From Pegea sp. RAD2-039 (lineage: Eukaryota; Chordata; Thaliacea; Salpida; Salpidae), in NCBI GenBank assembly GCA_034620365.1, contig JAQGEQ010000046.1:1-64000 (forward strand): a stretch of DNA of 64,000 bases, given 5' to 3'. Every line of letters starts with the position of its first letter. Within the stretch, counting starts at the first letter, position 1. The notes below the pieces were generated by a model. It was not told where the DNA came from. It ran no database searches and saw only the letters and a list, made by a program, of their open reading frames with translations. This document shows positions 13,071 to 30,500 of the stretch, piece after piece. Both the position numbers and the translations under genes were made by a program.

Positions 13071-13739
13071 GTTTAAATTTAATATAAGAATATTGCAAAC
13101 TACCCAAGATCTATTGTTTGATAGCTTTCAAAATATGTCTTTAGAATGTTTCAACTTCTTACGTAAACTAACCATATTTGTATCTGGACTAAATCTCTTA
13201 TGTTGTATATATATGTATGTTGTTTTATGTTGCTGTGCTGGTATTTGGCATGTTCAATAAAAATTAGTTTTTCAACAAAAATCACAACGAACGCTTCTTA
13301 AAAATTATAAACGAAATTAGATAACTTGTAAAAGATGATCTGCGCTCAAAAACAACTGCCTGTTAATAAATAAAAAAGATTTTATAAAAATGAAATTGAA
13401 TCTTCGCTGTTCTTATTACTTAGAATACAATAACATCAAAAAAGTTTATATCAAAAAAGGCAGTTTACAAACTTCAGATATATAAAAAATGATGGTCTTA
13501 AATAAAGATTAAAACATTTCGATCGTAGTATTCCTTCCCACACCAAGCAAACATTCTTTATAGGTAAGTTTATGTCTTTACTGAAGCCCTTAAAATCGAA
13601 AGAAGAAAAAGAAATAAATTTTTCAAAAAAAGTATTTTTAATCATGAAGCAGTTGATAAAAAAAATTAGTTTTATTGTGAAAACTTATAAATGTAGCAAT
13701 TTGTTTTACTTTTGGGATTTGAAAACAGTTATTTTTCGC

Positions 13740-13970
13740 TTCCCGTCGCTACGTTACGGCAAAGATGACTCATACCTTGGGTCGGCTATAATCAGAATCG
13801 GGACTGTAGCTTCCAGAAGTCATCTTCCGTCACCATAGCAATAGGACTGGTGAAGATATATGTTGGATACCTTTTTCCAAACACATTAGGCTTGAAAGAG
13901 TAGAGTGCGCTGAACTATCCCCACTCTTTAGATCCGCTGCTCGGTGATACGGTTCAGTGATTTAGAGGTC
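13740..13970. ncRNA. Candidate structured RNA or hairpin-rich element (unassigned)
   Basis: A GC-richer island in very AT-rich DNA that folds into nested stems. ACGG (13756-13759) and AAGATGACT (13762-13770) pair with AGTCATCTT (13818-13826) and CCGT (13827-13830), separated by a 2-nt bulge. Inside this, TTGGG (13777-13781) and GGCTA (13784-13788) pair with TAGCT (13807-13811) and TCCAG (13812-13816), allowing G-U pairs. A second hairpin pairs AAAGAGT (13895-13901) with ACTCTTT (13923-13929). I could not match it to U1-U6, 5S, SRP, RNase P/MRP, U3, tRNA or a known spliced leader. A MITE-like repeat is the main alternative. Strand is undecided. Confidence 0.35.
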
Positions 13971-16859
13971 AACGGATTTTATTTCTGGGTTTATTCTCAT
14001 TTAAACTTTAATCGAAAGTTATTCTTCTTAAAATACTTAAAAATCAAATAATATTTAATGAATTTTCTTCGTTTATACGTCAATTTATACATAAAACATT
14101 AACTACAATTCTTAAAAAATCAACCTTTCTTTATTGTTCATTTTCATAATTGTATAAATAAAATTGCATTACTTTGTTTACTTTAATCTGACAGAGATGT
14201 ACGTTTGCACTTGATTAGTGTATGATAAAACAAAAGCTCCATTGGATAAACTGGTTTATATTTGATATTTTATCGAACACTTGTATCTTATTAAGTAACA
14301 ATTAATGATATATATTTCTGTAGTTGTTTAATGGGCTTGTAAATTGAAGTAGTAAATATTTGTTAATTGTGTCTGAAATATGTAACAATTACATTTGGTT
14401 AAAAGTCATTTTAGATTAGTTATTTACTTTATAAAGTTTCATTAGTTATTCAATATTATCTTAAGTGTCTCTGACACTACTTTCGATTTAAAACTACCGT
14501 TGTTGCTGCTGGTGAATTAAAATCTAAGTTAATCTATGAATTTAAAGATAAAACTGTGTATAAATATTACTGCAGTGATTATTTACATTCATACTTTTAT
14601 TTTGAAAGTTGTTTTAATACTATTAAAGGATTTTTTCTTTGTAAAAACTTTCACCTATTTCTTTAAAGTTTAGTTTAAGCAATCGATGAAATATTTCCTC
14701 GGTAATTTCAAGATGATTGTTTTCAAAATATTTGATAAAAGTAAGTCTTAAGAATATAGTGAGATTAAAGTATCCAATTTAAAAGTATACTTCCATTTGA
14801 AGATTGAATAAAATTGTTTATTCGAACGATTTTTAAATAGACTATCTGATTTAATCAGTCGTGGAAACATTTTTAGATTTAATATTTTTTATCTAGTTTA
14901 TCAGAATATTTTGAAATATAAACTCTTTTACTAAATTTAGTTGTTCATAAAACTTTACTATCTTCAATTTACAAGCTTTATCGAGTCTTTTTCAGCCAAA
15001 TTTAAAAAGATAACCTTAAAATATTTGATCGGTTGTTCAAATAGCTTGAACTTAGATTTTATTTATAAAACCTTATCTGTTGCGAGTATTGGACATGTAG
15101 TTTCAGCTAAGGATCAAAAAGTAAGAATTAAACTGTTATTTTGCTTTCCTTTTGAATCAAAGAAACTAAAACTTCATAATAAAGTTCAACTATCTATTAT
15201 AAATTAGATCAAAATTTGACAACAGACATAAAAAGGTTAAAATGGAGGAACAAACTCTCCAGAAAATATTATTTGCATCAACCAATAAAAGTTGCCCATC
15301 TAAGTAATTCACTGATATGTTATTGAAGGAAAAGAACAAATGATACGATTGATTTGAATTGTATTTAATCTAATCCATAGGATTTAAGTGATTCAGAACA
15401 TGAATCTAGTAGAAGTAGTTGCTGAAAGGGTTTAGGTTTGTAAACATATAAGTTAAATAAGGGGTTTTTCAGCGGCTTTATGAGGTTTATGATACACAAA
15501 GAATTTATTTGCTATTTATTTAAGGAATCAAAAATGCTGATATAAAATCTTAAGAAGTTTGAGGACTTTACATGAGTAAGATGAAGATCAAGAAAAATAA
15601 TTTCCGACAATTCGTCTCTTCTGTTTATTAATAGTAGAAATGTGAAGGTTATGACCTTTCAAGTAGTCATCAGCATGCTTCACTGCTCGCAATGACTAAA
15701 AACTGAGACGGCTTAACTGAAATTTGATATTTATTCAGAACTGGTGGAAATACAAAGATTTGAAGACAAAAATCAAATATTTTGAAGCTACTTTAGTGGT
15801 TGCTGGTGAAAATATGATCTTCAGTAATTTTCTTTAGTTGGTTTCAAAACCTGTTTATTTTGAAGACAAACAAACAAACTACTTACACTCAAAAGTTTAT
15901 TCAATAAAATTCATGATACCACTTTCAAATGTAGCTGTACACGTCTATCAAAAGTGATTTTAGCAACTCATTTTTAGGTATCTGCAGTTTAACAACAACC
16001 CAACAGTGCTTCTTACATCTAGCTAGCCTCTTGCTGGTTAGATAATCACTTAACGAGTGAAAAGATGAAAAAGTTTGCCACAAATGTGGAATTTGATCTT
16101 GCACACGACTTATGTTAGTATCTCCGAGTGATTCTGAAAGAAGATAGTGCTCGAAAGATCTAATCAGTTAAGATCTAATCAGAGTTCGCATCAACAATAA
16201 GAAAAGAGAAAAAACTTGTTGTTGGTGGTTGTTTGCTAGGAAATGGGTTTTAATAAAGCATCAAGACATAAAAAATCAGAAGAAGTGTGAGAAACTAAAG
16301 CTGATTAAGAAATGAGAAGTAACTAGAGATGTGAAAAGGTTTCAATCGTGATTAAAAGGAAGAAATTAATTAAAAGATTGAATAAAAACAGGTTGTTGGT
16401 CTTTACAAGTTGTTAGTGGCGAATTAGTAGGATAGTGAACATGACAAGTTGCTGGTTTCATATATATAGAAAGTAAATAAAAAAAATTGTAAAAATAAAA
16501 CTTGATGAGAGATTAGAAAGTGTAAAGGATGGAGTCTTATGAGCTGATCAAACATCAAATCTTGCTCAAAAAGAACATCTTTGCCGATAAATGTCTACAT
16601 CAGACATGTATTTGACGTTGATCTTACAACCACATCAACATCTCAAGTAAATTGAGTGAATGAAATAATTTTATAAGATGGTATAGATGCGAAGGGGGTT
16701 GAATCAAACATGAAGTAGCACTTCAAGTTGCCAATCAAAAGATTCTCTCATCAAAATATTTGCAAAATGTAAAATTTTCAAAGTCTCAACTGAAGACCCA
16801 GACTTGATCATCAACACTGACGCCTACCGACGCCAGTTAAACGCTTTATGACGTCAACA

Positions 16860-21048
<4,189 letters not shown>

Positions 21049-22439
21049 TTATAGAAATGAAGCTAGTTTTTGAATATATCAAAAATAGCCAACCCAGTTA
21101 AAAAACAATTCATTCAAAATTTAAAATTATTCTAAATCCTGTAAGCTTTTATAAACAACCTGTTGACAAAAATACTGGAATGTGTTTGAGTTTATTGATT
21201 GCACTAATTAAATAGTATTTAATAACCTGAAGTAAAATAACATTTTTAATTGTGAAGAATATTTGCTAAATTATTTATATTTATAAAACTATAAGCTGTA
21301 AGTATATTAAACAGGTATATTAATAACCAAATATTAAGTCAAAAATCTTTAAGTTTACAAGCCAAGCTCAAGTAGAATTTGCTTATTATTATATTACATA
21401 AAGTTAGATTGCATAAATTGTTGTATTTAATTATATCTCCTAATCATATTAAACCTTTAACACCCCAAGAAGTATATACCTTATACTAAAGCAATGCAAA
21501 ATATTAGATAATTTCAAATAGAATAAGGAAATTTTGTTTAAATATACTTCTAAATTATATACTTCATACTAGAAGTGAACAAAAATTACAATATTTTAAA
21601 ATCTAGTAAATTGGTTATTTAGTAGCTTCAATAATAAATAAAAAAACCATTTAGTAAAAAATACAAAATTTAAAAATTACTTTTCATATAATTATTATTC
21701 ACTTATTTCTAAATTATAGTAGCGCATATTTCAGTAATATTTATAAAAGTTACAAAATCAATTTTAAATGCAAAAATTTAAACATAACATAAATGCTTTA
21801 AAATCTCTAAATTGTAATTTTAAAATTCTAAAAAATTTGATTCAAAAAGTATAATTAAAGATTAAATAAGAAGATTTCCAAACAATGTCATTATCTTTTA
21901 GGACAGGAAGCCATAAATAAATAGATCAATAAACATTTATTTTGAAATAACAACAATAACTTTATTAAAAATAACTTCCAGGTTTTTAAAAAGCTTTTAG
22001 TTTTAAAAATTCTTACAAATTTAATATTTTTATTACAAGATTGGTAACTTTGCAAAAAAATTATACTATTATTTATCAAGTTGTAATTATCGGGAAAGCT
22101 AAACCTAAAAGTTCAATAAAATTAATGCAATGAAACTCAGGTAAAATTAGCAGGCTAGCAAACACTGCGCTGACAAAAAACGACTAAATTGAATTAAGAT
22201 AGAAAAAAGTTGAAGCTAGACTACAAAAAGAAGGCATTCAAGCTTTTAAATAAAAGAAGTTTTATGAAATGACTGTAATGAATAATTAACACATGTGACG
22301 TTAGAGGAAAAGAATCATTTACTAAAAGTATTTTCTGAAAATTGCTTTGAAAATAATTGTTGAAAAAATAAACACGTTGTTTTGGCTGTTTAGAAACTTC
22401 TCGTGTTTGTGTTATGGATAAACGAGAACATTTTTTTTA

Positions 22440-22640
22440 GCTACAAAGGCGACAGGCAGTCGCACGGCCTTTAGTAACCCCATTCGTGGTATTCATCCGC
22501 ACGAATCTAAACAATCGACTTTATAACTCTGTATTGATTTTTGCTTGTGCGGAAGTTAGTCAGGTATACGAAATTGTTGTGGCGAAATAATTTGATAATC
22601 TAGCTTGTCAACAAAATGCTGCACACAAAGTTGTTCACTC
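22440..22640. other. GC-richer island with strong short hairpins
   Basis: AAAGGC-GAC (22445-22453) pairs with GTC (22459-22461) and GCCTTT (22467-22472). ATTCGTG (22482-22488) pairs perfectly with CACGAAT (22500-22506). The island is 1.4 kb upstream of the SMAD ATG, so a promoter or untranslated first exon is plausible; a small structured RNA is the alternative. No known RNA family was recognised. Confidence 0.3.
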
Positions 22641-22846
22641 TTCTAGAAACAAAAAATGGACAATAAAGTGACCAGATCAGGATAAGTTCAATTTCAATTG
22701 AAATATATATTCTTGGAAGTGATATTCTCCATAATGCCTTATTTTCATTTTCATTAAAATCCAACCTTTAATGTTAATAAAAAAATCCGTTTATTTATAA
22801 TCTAAACTTAACTATCATAAAGTATTTTTCAATATATTTACTTTAT

Positions 22847-23010
22847 TTAACGCATGGCTGCAGATGACAAATATAGTTTTTATAGCGAACGAAAGCAATG
22901 TGAGCAGAAACATATTAAAAAGCTCTCAAGTATTACAGTTTACAATGAAGAAAAATTGGTAAATTTAAGTTATGAATAAAAAGTAAAAACCAAGTGAAGA
23001 AAATGAAGAA
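22847..23010 (+). repeat. Dispersed repeat copy B (related to 12843-13070)
   Basis: Starts with ACGCATGGCTGCAGATGA and shares several blocks in the same order with the copy at 12843. A short open frame begins at its ATGGCTGCAGAT. It lies about 1.2 kb upstream of the retroelement relic, so it may be the 5' part of that family. This link is inferred from position only. Confidence 0.45.
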
Positions 23011-24079
23011 ACTGACAATATTATTTATCACTTATTTACAAAAATACTTAAATCACAAATTAGAAAAATCTAAACTCTGGTTATTTTATTGAAAAAACTC
23101 TTTCTTAACTGGATGTTATAAAAGTTGTTGAGTGGGTTAGTTTTGGTTGACGAGAACTTCATGAAAGATAAGAGACCTTTAAAAAAATCATCAAAACTGA
23201 AATGACAGAAACCGACATCTTTTTTAAGGTGAGTAATAAATACGCAAAACTTAAACTCTAATTCGAGACGGATTTATACTACGGAAAGTTAAACAATGTT
23301 CAAACATTTCTGTTCTTAAAAGGTTAACGAATTTGCTATAAAGTAGATGAAATATTTTCTGAACGAATAGTTTACTTGGTAAGCTCTCCTAAATCATTTC
23401 AAATCATGAGAGATGAGGATACCCAAGTCTTTAATGACCTGACATTGGGAAATTATATTGTCGCTTAGATAGAAGTTAGAAGATATTTGGTTAGAGTTTG
23501 AAGACTTACTTATTTTAAAGTGAAAACATTTGTCGGCAGCTAGCTTGAGTTGTCTGTATTGAAGCCACAGGTTACCAGCCTCCGAAGAAAACTGACAACT
23601 GATTGAGAACTAAAGCTTAGTATCATTGTTAAGGAACATTAAATTTTCAGAACCATTTAGTGATGAATTCTGTAATGTCATTGATATAAATATTGAAAAG
23701 AAGAATCCATAAAGGTTCTTTTTATATAATTTAATTATTCCACTAAGGAAATAAATCATAATATAAAAACTTCTTATATAAAATGTAACAAAATTTAATT
23801 TTTAATTGCTACAAACTCTTAAAAAGCGCGAAATATATTATAGTTATATGGCTAAACACAAGAAGTAACACACTTCCTGATCAACTTTCTTGAATCCAGC
23901 TATCAAAAGTGATATTTGAAAAAGTAGTAGCTCACCAATTCGGCAGTTAGAAAATTTTCTAAGCTAACAGAATAACGTTTAAAGAGACAGCTCCTCGAAT
24001 ACAAATGAACCCTGAAAAGTTTCATAAGTTCGCCGGAGACAAAAAACTATCTTAAACGAATCTAAAACAGTATATGGAG

Positions 24080-24575
24080 TAGAAAAGCTTAGTTTCATAG
24101 GCTTCAGAGGCTATTAAGTGGAAAGTAATCATAAACGTGATCCGGAACGTTTGAAAACTCTGATAGATCTTCAACCTCCCTACCAGTGCAGAGAAGAAAA
24201 ACAAAGATTATGGAGAACTCTAAGAGTATTGCCAGTCAAGATCCATTGATGAAGATCTACTATTGACGGTTGAATGCGATGCAAGAGATATAGCAGCCAG
24301 TCTCAACCAAAGCGGCTATCCGATGACCTTTATATCAAGATCTGTACGAGGGTCAGGTACGTATAGGAGACTACTGGCATTATTGAGTCGACTCACCAGT
24401 GGAGTCACTTGTTTGCGCGACAACACTTCTTCTTTATAACTGATCAAAGGTCGGTGGCGTTTGTGCTAAAGTCGAAGAAGAAGTCTACTATCGAGAATAC
24501 CAAACTTATTTTTGTGTATGGTATAAACCAGGAGGTAAGGATGTAGGACCGGACGCACTATCGAGAGCCTGCTAG
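24080..24575 (+). mobile_element. Decayed Ty3/gypsy-like retrotransposon fragment (RT connection/RNase H)
   Basis: Conceptual translation in several frames gives fragments typical of the end of a Ty3/gypsy reverse transcriptase, followed by the RNase H region and its terminal Asp-x-Leu-Ser-Arg-Ala-like signature. The order and spacing fit the family. In-frame stops and frameshifts break every domain, so no active protein can be made. LTRs, integrase and protease were not found. It is an old inactive copy. Confidence 0.65.
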
Positions 24576-27529
24576 ATAGACAACGTAGTCGGGTATGAAG
24601 TTGCTTCTCCAAGCTTTTAGTGGCCAGATTTAATTTAGTATTTAAAATTCAAATTTAAAATTTAGTTTTTTAATCTATAATTATACCAGTTTTTTTTGGA
24701 ACTTTTTAAAACTGATTCTTTGCATTAATCTTTAAGCTTTTTCATATTTACAAGTTTAGTAGAAACTTTTTGTTTAAAGATGAAATTTCCATTCTCGTCG
24801 TAAAAAGTCTGTTTTAAAAATTAAAATTGTTGATTATTTATAGTTATAAAGTTATAAGTCTAAAAAATAGTAGTTTTGTAGAAAACAACTAAAGTTTATG
24901 AAAATTATTGGAGTTATAGAAGTTGTTAAAATAGTTTTGTGCTTTGATTTGGAAAAAAAACAAACAATAAGAACTAAAACAGAAAACAAGAAAGTAAGAT
25001 TGTAGTGTTGCATAAAAAAAATTTAATATAAAAGCTATCAAACTTCGAGATGAAACTTGATTTTGCCTAAAAACTGAAAGATTTTGTTAGAAGAACAAAC
25101 GGACAAAATCAGTTATTAAGGTAGAGTTTACATATTCAGGTTTCCACACAAAGCGCTAGCCAGCTACTTGAAAAGCGCTAACTTTTGATATTCATAAATT
25201 TAGCTTAGTTTAAATCTAGTTTTTATTAAAACATACATTGCTTACATAGTTTTTCAAATAGTATAAGATCTTCTTAAAAGTTCTAAGAGAAAAAATTAGA
25301 AATTTTGAATTCAGAGTTAAACAGATTTTTAAACCTGACCAAAAACATGAACAGTCACTAAGGTTTGCAAAAATAGAAAGAAATGTGTTTAAAAAATACA
25401 GTAAATTGTAATCAAATTTTCAATGCAGTAAAATTTGTTTTAAAAAAGTTTTTACTGCTTTTGTGATTACCAAAAATAGATGAAAACTTTGCAAAACTTT
25501 TTTCAAGTTAAACTTGATGTTTATCTTTTTTTAATTTCTTTAAATAGTAAATAAATTCTTTTCTGAGACTAGACTTTGCTTCAGAAGTACTTATAAACAA
25601 ATATTTTATGAAAAGTTAAACTACAAGTTGTAGGAAAATATAAAATAGATATGATAAACAATTGAACAGTACTTAGCACAATGAGAACAAGTTTCAGAGT
25701 TTGGATGAAGCTTAGAGTTTTTTATACAATTTGTTTTTTACTTATTCTGAATTCTTTTTTAAGAAACTGGCTGCTAGCCCGAATTTTAAATGGCTTTCGA
25801 AAACTAATTTGGAGATGATTTGGTATTTTTTAATGTAAAGGTTCTTAAAGCAAATGTATGTTTGATTGATTTTATTGTTGAAGTGTTATATCATCATTAA
25901 CAAATAATTTGTTGCCGACTTTTATTTGGCAAACTTTTTAGAATATACGCAGCTTTAATGTTCTAGTCTCTGTTTATATACTACATTAGCTTTCAACATT
26001 TAGTAAGAGCTGTTTTATTGTGCATCCAAGTTTGAAATAAACAAATATATCCTTATCAACTTATACAATTAAATTACATCAATAAACTTAGAATTTAAAT
26101 TTTTGATAATTATTTCAATAATCTCTGTTTTAAGTGTCTTTTGTTCAAAGTACTTGTTTATCGCAAAAATGTTTTTCATTTAGTTTTAAGCCGTTTTGTA
26201 ACATGAGCACCTCTTCAAACGCCAGTGACCAAGAGAACTGTAATGACTTCTGTCGTTTGATTCCCTTTCAATAATTTCTACATTAAAAAGCTTCATGTTA
26301 AATTTCATTTAAATTTCATTTAAATTAAATTTTTGTTTTTTGTATTTTCTCAGCGTTTATAATGATGTAGATGATAATACTTTTTATTGCTTGTTTTTTT
26401 TAATCATAAAGCTTTGTTACGTTAAACAGTTGGTGTAAGGTTATCAGATTATTTGATCTTTAACAAATCTTTGAAGGCTAGATCTCACTGCTTAAGTACG
26501 AAAGTTATCCAAATAAAGTTTAGCTTAAGCTTATAAATTATTAATCAGTATATAAAAAAAAATTTGGGTGTTTATCAAGTAGTTTGCTCTTTTTAATAAA
26601 CTTATAGTGCTTGAAATGTAATGCTGAAGTATTTAAATTTGTGATAGAACTAAAAATAAACTTGGTAACTTTGGAAAGTTTAAATTTAACAGTTTTTTCA
26701 GGTTTTATAAAGTTCAACTATTTTGTTTCAACGTTTTTTTAAATTTCTTTATCTTATTTGAAAGTATTACTATTGGTAATAAATTTATTAAAATAGTTCA
26801 GCTATTTGTTTTTGAAAGATTAAATAAACTGAAACAAAACTAAAAGCTTACCATTCGTTACCAAAAACTTACTCTGAAAGTTGATAGAATTCGTCTTTTT
26901 TCTTCGAATTTATCCAACTAATTTCATCTGCTTATCAGACTTACTCGTCTTTTTTTCATTGAACTCCGACTTCAACCAAATGTAAATCTGAAAAACTCTT
27001 GAAAACCACAAGACGCTAGTAATAGGATAGAAAACTTTTCGTTTTAGGTTAAATCATAAATTCTTAAAAATTTTTGTAACTTCAAAACAGCTTTTAAGAG
27101 TTGAATTAATTTTTCATCAGATTATTTGATTCTAAAATAATCAACCAAAAAAGTAACTATAAAGGATTGCTTTTATGCAACAAATACTAGTTTAGGTATA
27201 AAAGTTAAAAAAGTGTAAGTTGGATTGAGAACTTTCTTAATTTCAAATTATTAAACATAAGCTGCATTTGCAACAATTTCTGCAATTTTCATAAAGTTTT
27301 TGATTTTCTATTTACAGCGACAATAGAGGATATAGTTTAGGTCAAGCACTTAAGAAATAGGAGAAATATGTTTAATTGAAGAAAGTAAGAGACGAGCAAA
27401 AGCAAACTACTATCTTCTTTTTTACTTGAATCATATATTTTTCACTTCAATTTTTCCTAAAATCTTGATTTTATTTTAAAAGACAGTTTTAAAATTTTGA
27501 AAAATTATATTAATTTGTGGTTATGAGTT

Positions 27530-30500
27530 ATGTTTTTGGTTAGGTTTTATACTGTTGTTTTTACCGCATACTTTCTAAAGGAAACCGTAGGTAAGTTGAT
27601 ACTTGAAAAAGTTTTGTTTTTACTTAATTTAAAAATCAGTAATTGATTATTAAAGATCGGTAGTCTAGTAGTCAACATCATGAACATGTTATATTATTTT
27701 GAGTTTTTTTTACAAATACTAGAATTTTTCAAATAATAAACCTATCATATTTATTATTTGAATGAAACAATATTTAAATCTTTATGGAGCTTTTGAAGCA
27801 CATTTAGGATAACTCAGTGGCTTCTTTAGAAACTCTCTAGCTATTAATTGATAAACCTTGTATGAAGCACTTTACCTTAGATTAGAAACTAAAAAATGTT
27901 AGATTTAATGTAGCACATTTGATAACTTTACAATCAACTAAAGGCACGCTTTTATTGACAATTTGATATGTTCAGGGTCAGTGGTAACAGGAACTGCGTG
28001 TGATTCGTTCATCTGCTTAAACGGGGGAACATGTGTGTTGGATAACTCGCGAGAAGCGCGCTGTGAATGCACTAATAGTAAGAAACCAATAAATCAGTAA
28101 TCAAATCGAGCTTATAAGGATATTGAATAGATTGGAATGGAAGTAATTGTGAAGAAGAACTAATCTATTCTTGCTTTTCTTCTGAATCTAGAGACTTGTG
28201 TCAATCAGGAGAATGTATTATGCAAATGAATGGGTATATCTATTTCACTTGCTTATCACTTGAATTTGTCCTTTTTGAAAAACTAGAACTTCCAAATGCC
28301 AATGTTGGTCATCGTGGGTCGGGAGGTTCTGTGAACGACCATTAAACCCTTGTTTACCTGAAATAAATCCATGTTTAAATGATGGCAAGTGTTATGTACG
28401 CGATTCGTACCCTCATTACCTATGTGTATGTCCTCATGGGTTTCGAGGATACACTTGCGACCAAGACATTGATGAATGTCTCTTTCATTTGTGTGGGTAA
28501 GGACCTCAAATGTCTAATTAATTGACACCAAGCTATGTGTTCATGCTGTCATAGAAACGGGGCTACATGTACTGATGTAATTGGCGGAGTGGTTTGCACC
28601 TGCACACCTGGGTGGACAGGAGAGTTTTGTCGAATTGATAAAAACGAATGTGAAGACAACTCGACTTGCAGTGGACGTGGCGATTGTACTAACACGGTGA
28701 ACATATTAGTTACTAGTAGTTGCTTCAAGTTGCTAGTGGCTGCTTCTAGTTACTACTAGTTTCCTCTGGTTGTCACTGATTAAAGGTGGTTTTTAAACAG
28801 TATGGTAACTTCTCGTGTTGGTGTGAAGATGGCTTCAAAGGTCGTAACTGCGAGATAGACGTAGATGAGTGTGCCAGCTCACCATGTTTCCATGGAGGAA
28901 TCTGTTTTGACCGTAGCAACCATTAAACATATTTTTGGATCAGTAATAATTTTTATTTTATTACTAGGTAGCAACTCATTTGAATGCGATTGTAGCAACA
29001 CTGGTTACCATGGTGACATGTGCGAGACTGAGATTGATGAATGTCTTGAGATGCAACCTTGTCTTCATCAAGCAACTTGTGTTGATCTCATTAACAACTA
29101 TCATTGTATCTGTCACCATGGTTACGTGGGCCACAACTGCTCGGTGACTCATTGTCAACGAAGACTTTATTTCATCAATTGATTTCCAGATTGATGTCAA
29201 TGAGTGTTCTAGTAATCCCTGTCACCATGAAAGCACTTGTCTTCAGAGATCTCATTCCATCTTGTACGGAGTCTCTCCACTTCTCAATGAAACTTTCTCC
29301 TTCAACAACGCTTCAGGTTTTGTTTGCGGATGCAGCAAAGGTTAATGTCCCATTTCTTGCTCTCTATCATCTTTCTATCATATCTGGTTCTTAGGTTACG
29401 AAGGAGTCTTTTGTGAGGTCGATATCAATGAATGTTCTCGATTTGATCCTTGTGTGAACGGATCAACTTGCCTCGATCAGATCGCTGACTACAAATGCGA
29501 ATGTGGACCAGGGACAGGTGGTCGCAACTGTTCAGTTGATCTGATTGCTTGTACTTCAAATCCTTGTGGTGAAAACGGAGTCTGTATCCCACTTTTGATC
29601 AATGAAACAACAAGTAAGAAGGTCTTACTTTCATGAACTGATACTAATGATTTGTTTTCAGATGAACAAGGTTATACATGTGAGTGTTCATCTGGCTTCA
29701 CTGGACTTCATTGTCTTCAAATCTCCCAATTCTCTTTCAACTATTCTTTTGAAGCTGAAGCAATCTTTATCTCATCATCTTCTGATCCTCTAAGAATCTC
29801 TTTTCAATTCAGAACAACTCTCTCTCAGATGATGATTGCTCATTTGAATATTTCTAATCATCTGATGCGGGTTAGATCCCCTGATCTCTGCTTTTTAGAC
29901 TTCATCTTGTGTCTTTCAGATCTTCATAGATACTAATCAAGTCGTGCTAAGTGCTGATAACGTCACAAACGAACTTCGATTAACTTCGAACGCAACTGAC
30001 GGTGATTGGAAGAGAGTTGTCGTCGAGCTGAATACAACTTCTGTCATTTTTCAACTTGATGACGTCACAAGCACGCGAGCTCGCCACGTGGTTGAAGAGC
30101 TGAATCAAGAGCTGCCAGTAAAGGTGATCTTTGGACCATCTTACCTAACGCACACACGTTATGTCGGATGCATTCGTGACGTCACTATCAATGACGTCAC
30201 ATACGCAGTGGACAGCGATGACGTAGTAATGACTGGAACATTGGGGTGCACGCGAAAAGAGATGTGCCAGAAGATCACGTGTCAGTCACGTGGCTCCTGT
30301 GTTGATTTGTGGAGTGATTTCAGGTTTTTGTGAAATGAAACTTTTTGTATCTTCTTCTGATAAAAAGATTTTCTTGGTAGATGCGATTGTGAAAGACCTT
30401 TTTACGGGAAGAACTGTTCTTCAGAGTTTGCAGCTTTTACTTTCGGATATTTGCAGCAAACCGGAAGTCACGCAACATTCAATGTTGGTTGCTTAGCAAC

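Larger units (their letters stand above)
11195..16859. other. Intergenic DNA with repeat fragments; includes SMAD 3' UTR
   Basis: About 5.7 kb with no convincing protein gene. It holds a short inverted repeat (12789-12824), one copy of a dispersed repeat (from 12843) and a candidate structured RNA (13740-13970). The right end should contain the SMAD 3' UTR on the minus strand. One TGACGTCA lies at 16849-16856, four bases beyond the SMAD stop. The open frames at 13021-13260, 13572-13838 and 14941-15207 look like random AT-rich translation. Confidence 0.5.

Noticed and set aside
13935..13965. tRNA B-box-like GGTTCAGTGATT in the structured island
   Set aside because: Does not match GGTTCRANYCC and no cloverleaf with an acceptor stem could be drawn.
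13021..15207. Open frames at 13021-13260, 13572-13838 and 14941-15207
   Set aside because: No conserved motifs and AT-rich random composition. The second only partly overlaps the structured island and is not supported as coding.
28690..28760. AGTTGCTAGTGGC/AGTTACTAGT near-repeats in a Crumbs intron and similar short strings elsewhere
   Set aside because: Too short and degenerate to call a defined repeat; probably simple-sequence drift.
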